From: Dastarcus helophoroides
Taxonomy: Eukaryota > Arthropoda > Insecta > Coleoptera > Bothrideridae
Length of the DNA: 64,000 nt
Direction: 5' to 3'
NCBI GenBank assembly: GCA_028583605.1
Contig: CM053327.1
Coordinates: 27,143,629-27,207,628, forward strand
A program made the position numbers and the translations under genes. The notes under the pieces were generated by a model. The model made no database searches, was not told where the DNA came from, and saw only the letters and a program-made list of their open reading frames with translations. Positions 58,421-64,000 of the stretch are shown here, piece after piece. The stretch's first letter is position 1. Every line of letters begins with the position of its first letter.

Positions 58421-58544
58421 GCTAATGCAACTTCCCGGGGGCTACATAGAATGCAAGAGGCCCGGACATCATAATTCTCTCGAGTCCGGAAATTCTATCA
58501 GCGAGCGTGACACTGGGAAAACACTTAAAAAAACTTCAATCTAA
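58421..58544 (+). CDS. Candidate 3'-terminal exon of an unknown gene
   Basis: A strong acceptor (TTTTTTTTCTTTTTCAG) is followed by GC-rich sequence open to TAA at 58542: LMQLPGGYIECKRPGHHN, then SLESGNSISERD and TGKTLKKTSI. The final residues TSI fit a class I PDZ ligand. It stands alone in AT-rich repeat, so it may be a last exon of a plus-strand gene whose other exons are not visible, or chance. No family recognised. Confidence 0.3.
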
Positions 58545-60599
58545 AAATTTGAAAAAACATTAAATACTTGGATTTTTTTTTCAGAAAATTTGAAGTTTCT
58601 ATTTGTTTCTTGAAGTTTGAACATTATAAAATATTTGATTTTTCATTTTTACTTCGAAATAGGTGGTTTTAGATTGGTTCAAGGGGGGAGGGGTTTAAGC
58701 CTCTGAAGTCCACTTCCTGAAGTAAATTCTGCCACTGTTGTAGAGGCTAAAAGTTTGGTTTGGCTCCTTTAAGGAACCAAATCCGCTTCTATGACCCCAA
58801 CAACAAATTTGATGACTTGAATTGTGCGATAGCCCAGTTAAAACAAGAATTGGTTACATGCGTAGTTTTACGTGTATATCGTTACTGAACCATTTCGCAA
58901 CGTTCCCTGGTCGGTGGTCAGGAAGCCTCGCCAGCTTAGGTCACAATCGCACAGAAAAAAGAGCGGGTCATTATCAATGTGCAACTTCCTCAAAGTGTCA
59001 TATCCGCAACAGCGTGCGATAAAGACCGGTTGTTAGCAAACACCACAATCTGGTCTTGTCGCAAGCATGGGCCCAGAGCTTAGCCAACCGTTGCGAAACT
59101 CAACTTTTACCCAAGCGACGCATTTGTTTTTGCCATTTTTTTTCATCCTATGCTGTGTTAATTGCGAATGCTTGTGTTGTGGTATCGCGGACTCGTTTCG
59201 TGTTTACAAACCGTTTAACATCAATTAAAACGTATTTTGCGATGGAAGCTAGAATAATAAATGTTCGTATGCGTCTTGTAGTAAGTTGCGCCAAGAAAGT
59301 GTATTAACTCTGTTAACAACATAATGGAGACGGCCGTGCAATCTGTATTCAGCCGCAATTGGAAAGAAACTGTTACTATTACTAAATTATTAGTTTGCTG
59401 CGAGAACCGATATATGGTTTGTAAACACGGGACTTGAAACTAGGAGAGCATTAAGCGCCTTTGGCTCTGTGTTATAATTTGTCTGTCTTGGTGGTCATAG
59501 GACCCTGCTGGTACCATTTTGTCTGCCTTAGTTATCACCGATGGGTCCATTCCATGGAAGAAAGCTTAAATATGTTTACAATCACAACATTTGGACTAAT
59601 ACATTTTACTTTTTGAACAGACCGCGTATAAAACCAATTATAAAATTATTTACTTTAAGTTCGACTGAAAATTATAATATTTGCAAAGCAAATAATGATC
59701 ATTAGTTAAGTAATGATCATTACTAAACCATTCAAATAGTTTTCTTTAAAGGGCATAAAATTCATTGCTATTTCTCTTCTTCGGCCATAAAACGTATTTT
59801 TACCGCTAACTATAATAAACGCTGCTATGTGATTCTTTCTATTTCAAACTTTGATAAATAAATGGAAGTCTTAGGGTTTTTTCAGTAGTTAACATAATAA
59901 GCATTCTCTTGGAGCCATTACACCTGATCCTAAAATCCTTGACCGTGAACTAACTTTTATTTACTAGAGTGGTTAAACAAACTCTGAGAGGTTCTCGTAT
60001 TTTAACATAATTATATAATTCTTCAACTCTAAAGTGAAACATAGCTACTCGACTGGACAATCTCATTCCATGACAGAATGATCGCCTTCTGACACAAAGA
60101 ACTCGATATTGTTGGCCTTGAAACCGATTTTTTTCAAAGATGGTATGATTAATGTTGTTCGGGACAATGAGTAGATACCGAATTATAAGTTCATGGTGCA
60201 TAACCACCATAACCAGGCCTCACCTGTCTCATATTTAATGCTCTATATCTTCCACGTTTATTGTTTGTTTATGGAGGCATCACCGCGTCCTAAAAACACT
60301 TTTAACGTCGTCGAAAAAAAAAAGCATACATGCAATCGAGACGCCTACGGTATGTCGGTATGATTTTAACTTTCAAACGGTCTCTGAACCCAATTATTGT
60401 CTTTACGCCAACTTGATGCATATTTAGTTCTGTTGTCAAATCACAATAGATATGGGTTGATGGATTTGCATACGAACATGAAAGAGTAATTCCATCAGAT
60501 ATCCCATTGACACGTTGTTTCCTCTTTAACAACTTTTTTTTTTTATTAATAATTCAGATGGAATATTTCCTTTGACCGTTGTCCTTATTCTTGAGTTTG
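58545..60599. other. Non-repetitive island without recognised gene
   Basis: 58700-60560 has a more balanced base composition and several CpG-containing stretches (58820-59340). Open frames at 58822-59022, 59056-59307, 59950-60210 (minus) and 60302-60532 (minus) have no recognisable domains. It could hold regulatory DNA or 5'UTR exons; nothing firmer can be said. Confidence 0.4.
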
Positions 60600-62060
60600 C
60601 TATGTCCAAAAAAAGTTCTTGTGGAAATTTTACGAAACAGTCGAATTACTAATTAATTTAAGAAAAAGCTCAATTTCGAAAAAAGTCGAAATTTGAAATT
60701 GAAAAAAAATGTAAATTGTGGAAAATGTTGAAATTTTCCAAAATATTGATTTTTTAAAAAACAAATTCAGAATTTTGAAAAAAGGCGAGTTCTTGTGGAA
60801 TTTTTGCGTAACAGTCGAATTACTAATTGATTTAAGAAAGAGCTAAATTTGGAAAAAAGTTGAAATTTTCCAAAATATTGATTTTTTAAAAAACAAATTC
60901 AGAATTTTGAATAAAGGCGATACGTGGAAATCTTGCGAAATAGTTGAATTACTAATTAACTGAAGAAAAAGATAAATTTTGAAAAAAGTAGAAATTTGTA
61001 ATTCGAAAAAGATCTAAATTGTGGAAAATGTTGAAATTTTCCAAAATATTGAACTTTAAAATAAAAATTTAGATCTTTGAGAAAAGGCGAGTTCTTGTGA
61101 AAATTTTGCGAAACAGTCGAATTACTAATTGATTTAAGAAAAGGCTAAATTTGGAAAAAAAGTTGAAATTTTCCAAAATATTGATTTTCTAAAAAACAAA
61201 TTCAGAATTTTGAAAAAAGACGAGTTCTCGTGAAAATTTTGCGAAACAGTCGAATTACTAATTAACTTAAGAAAAAGCTAAATTTGGAAAAAAGTAGAAA
61301 TTTATAATTCGAAAAACATCTAAATTTTGGAAAATGTTGAAAATTTTCAAAATATTGAACTTTTAAAAAACAAATTCAGTATTTTGAAAAAAAAAGGCGA
61401 GTTCTTGTGAAAATTTTGCGAAACAGTCGAATTACTAATTGATTTAGGAAAAGGCTATGTTTTGGAAAAAAGTTGAAATTTTCCAAAATATTGATTTTCT
61501 AAAAAACAAATTCAGAAATTTGAGAAAAGACGAGTTCTCGTGAACATTTTGCGAAACAGTCGAATTACTAATTAATTTAAGAAAAAGCTAAATTTGGAAA
61601 AAAGTAGAAATTTATAATTCGAAAAACATCTAAATTGTGGAAAATGTTGAAAATTTTCAAAATATTGAACTTTTAAAAAACAAATTCAGTATTTTGAAAA
61701 AAAAAGGCGAGTTCTTGTGGAAATTTTGCGAAACAGTCGAATTACTAATTAATTTAAACAAAGCTAAATTTTGAAAAAAGTTGAAATTTGAATTTGACAA
61801 ATCTAAACTGTGGAAAATGTTGAAATTTTCCAAAATATGGAATTTTAAAAAAGAAATTCAAAATTTCCAAAAAAAAATCCGATTGTCCAAAAATAAAAAC
61901 GTTCTTTTCAAAACAAATTAAAGTGAATATTTAAAAAAAAATGGGTTCTTTAAAATAAGTTGAAATTTTGAAATAATTCAAAATAATAGATTTTTAAAAA
62001 CAAAGTCGAAATTTTTAAAAAGAAAGACGACTTCTTGTGGAAATTTTGGGAAACAGTCGA
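60600..62060. repeat. Higher-order satellite array, dimer of about 306-310 bp
   Basis: The landmark GTTCTTGTGgAAATTTTGCG recurs at 60615, 60789, 60918, 61091, 61224, 61401, 61534, 61711 and 62031. The spacings are 174, 129, 173, 133, 177, 133, 177 and 320. A long subunit (about 175) and a short one (about 132) alternate, and dimers are more alike than the two subunits are to each other. Confidence 0.85.
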
Positions 62061-64000
62061 ATTACTAAAAAGGAATAGAATTCTCAAATAAAAAAACTAA
62101 CTTTTGAAAAAAGTGGAAATTTTCAAAACTTTGATTTTTTTAAAACGTCAACATTAAAGTAAAATGTCCAGTTTTTTAAAAAAAAGTTGAAATTTCGAGT
62201 AACACTCCAAATTCTAAAAAACAGTGAAATTAAAAAAACGGTCAATATTTTGAAATAATTTGAATTTTTTAAAATAATCGATTTTTTTTAAACGAAGTTG
62301 AAATTTTCAAAAAAAGTTTTGGGAAAATGTTGAAATTTTCTAAAATATTGATTTTTTACTAAATAAATTTAAAATTTTGAGAAAAAAAGCCACATTGTTT
62401 AAAAATAAAAACGTTTTTTTTTTTCAAAACAAAGTGAATATTTTCAGATAAAGTTGGGTTCCTCAAAAATAGTCAAAATTTTGAAAAAAATTTGAAATAA
62501 CAGATTTTTTTAAACAAAATAGAAATAAAAAAAGAGGAATTATTGTTGAAAGTTTGCGAAATAGTCTTATTACTATAAAAAAATGAAATTTCCAAAAAAC
62601 CAAATTTTGAAGTCAAAATTTTTAAACATCGAATTATTAAAACAATGTCCAAATTTTCAAAAAATGTCAAGTTCTTCAAAAAAGTAGAAATTTCACGAGT
62701 TACAGTCGCAATTCTAAAAACATCAAAATTTAAAAAAAAAGGTCAACATTTTGAAATAATTAAGATTTTTACAAAATAATCGATTTTTTTTAAACAATGT
62801 AGAAATTTTCAAAAAAGTAAGATTATTGGAAAAAAGTTGAAATTTCAAGAAATAGTTGAAATTCTGGGAAAAAAATGTCAAAATTTGTCAAAAAAATCTA
62901 AATTGTGGGGAAAAGTTGAAATCGTCAAAAATATTGATTATAAAAATATCGAAATTTTGAAAAAAAAGCCAAAATGTTCAAAAACTGGATTCTTCAAAAT
63001 AATCGAAATTTTGAAGAAAAATTTAAAATTTCGACTATTTTTAAACAAAAATTTTCAAAAACTGGATGATTTTGAATTTTTCTTTAAAATTTCGATTATT
63101 TTTGAAGAATCCAGTTTTTGGAAATTTTGCGAAACAGTCAAATTATTTTAAAAAATCGAATTTTCAAAAAAACATTAAATTTTGAAAAAATCGAAATTTT
63201 CGAAAACATCGACTTTTAAAATGTCCAGAATTTCAAAAAAATGTTCAATTAAAAAAGTCGAAATTTCGAGTAGTATTCGAAATTCTAAAAGCAGCGAAAT
63301 TTAAAAAAAAGGTCATTTTGAAATAATTTGAATTTTTTAAAATAATCGATTTTTTTAAACAGTTGAAATTTAAAAAAAAATTCTTTGAAAAAAAGTCGAA
63401 ATTTCGACAGTTGAAACTCTGGAAAAAAATGAAAATTGTCAAAAAAAATCTAAATTGCGGAAAACAGTTGAAATAGTAAAAAATATTGATTAAATAAAAA
63501 TCGAAATTTTGAAAAATAACCCAAAATGTTGAAAAAAAATGAATTCATCATAAATTGTCGAAATTTTCAAGAAAAATTCAAAATAATCTATTTTTCAAAA
63601 CAAAAATTTTCAAAAAAATTGAGTGCTTATAGAAATTTTGCGAAACAGTCCAATTAATTACTAAAACAAATTCAAATTTTCAATAACAAAATTTTGAAAA
63701 AGTCTAAATTTTCGAAAACATCGATTTTGAAACAACGTCCAAAATTTGAAAAGAATGTTCACATCTTCAAGAAATTGTGAAATTTCGAGTAGCAGTCGAG
63801 ATTCTAAAAAGAGCGAAATTTCCAAAAAAAAGACCGACATTTGGAAAAAATTTGAAATTTTCAAAATAAAAGAATTATTTTTAAAACAAAGATGAAATTT
63901 TTTAAAAAGTTGGGTCCTTCGATAAAAAAGTTAAAATTTGGAGAAAGGGCGAAATTGTGAAAAAAATTCAAAATTGTCAAAAAAAAATCCAAATTGTGAA
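62061..64000. repeat. Degenerate continuation of the satellite
   Basis: The TTTTGCGAAACAGTC landmark continues at about 62554, 63125 and 63638 (spacing near 510-575), in diverged A-rich repeat to the window end. 63020-63115 contains a short inverted repeat (TTCTTCAAAATAATCGAAAT and its inverse). Confidence 0.6.

Noticed and set aside
58822..60532. Four 66-86 aa frames in the non-repetitive island
   Set aside because: No recognisable motifs, no splice context, and no preferred strand.
60600..62060. Regularly spaced repeats that might be taken for a CRISPR array
   Set aside because: Units of 130-177 bp are contiguous with no unique spacers, in an insect genome; this is satellite DNA.
1..64000. 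tRNA and rRNA genes
   Set aside because: No convincing B-box plus cloverleaf or rRNA core segment was noticed by eye; a tRNAscan run would be decisive.

Overview
The window looks like nuclear DNA of an insect. It carries an eclosion hormone gene (an arthropod moulting neuropeptide), genes with many short introns (about 45-75 nt, GT..AG), and animal transposons of the hAT, pogo/Tigger, Penelope, LINE and LTR classes. A beetle is a reasonable guess, but the order cannot be fixed from the sequence alone. The DNA is very AT-rich. Most of it is a degenerate repeat built from the decamer CGAAATTTCG plus A-runs.

Five protein-coding genes are well supported: WDR6 (+, 36-3783, complete, 4 exons); eclosion hormone (-, 14132-14429, with a likely 5' non-coding exon and TATA promoter near 15131-15193); Elongin-B (-, 24549-25142, complete, 4 exons); LLPH/LAPS18-like (+, 28190-28570, single exon); and the catalytic half of the CCR4-type deadenylase CNOT6/twin (-, 32991-36386, 5 exons). 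The leucine-rich-repeat exons of CNOT6 are not seen in the window, so an intron of more than 27 kb filled with satellite DNA is implied.

The rest is mobile or repetitive. 4520-7442 is a hAT element with 12-bp terminal inverted repeats and an exact 8-bp target duplication, and it holds a nested solo LTR (6455-6804). 8356-11572 is a dead CR1/jockey-group LINE flanked by direct repeats of about 175-200 bp. 12597-13330 is a pogo/Tigger remnant. 15905-17613 is an inverted pair of Penelope fragments with a GIY-YIG endonuclease and hammerhead ribozyme motifs. 20503-20991 and 22580-23224 are 5'-truncated LINE copies. 43683-50869 is bounded by hAT-like ends and an exact 8-bp target duplication. 52.6-56.1 kb and 60.6-62.06 kb are tandem satellites, the second with a dimeric higher-order repeat of about 306-310 bp. 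A fold-back repeat with a ribozyme-like core is scattered through the window.

No prokaryotic-type system, CRISPR array, tRNA or rRNA gene was recognised. The most unusual signals are a textbook hammerhead core next to Penelope sequence, ribozyme-like fold-back repeats, and heat-shock-element geometry both in the solo LTR and in the bulk satellite repeat.
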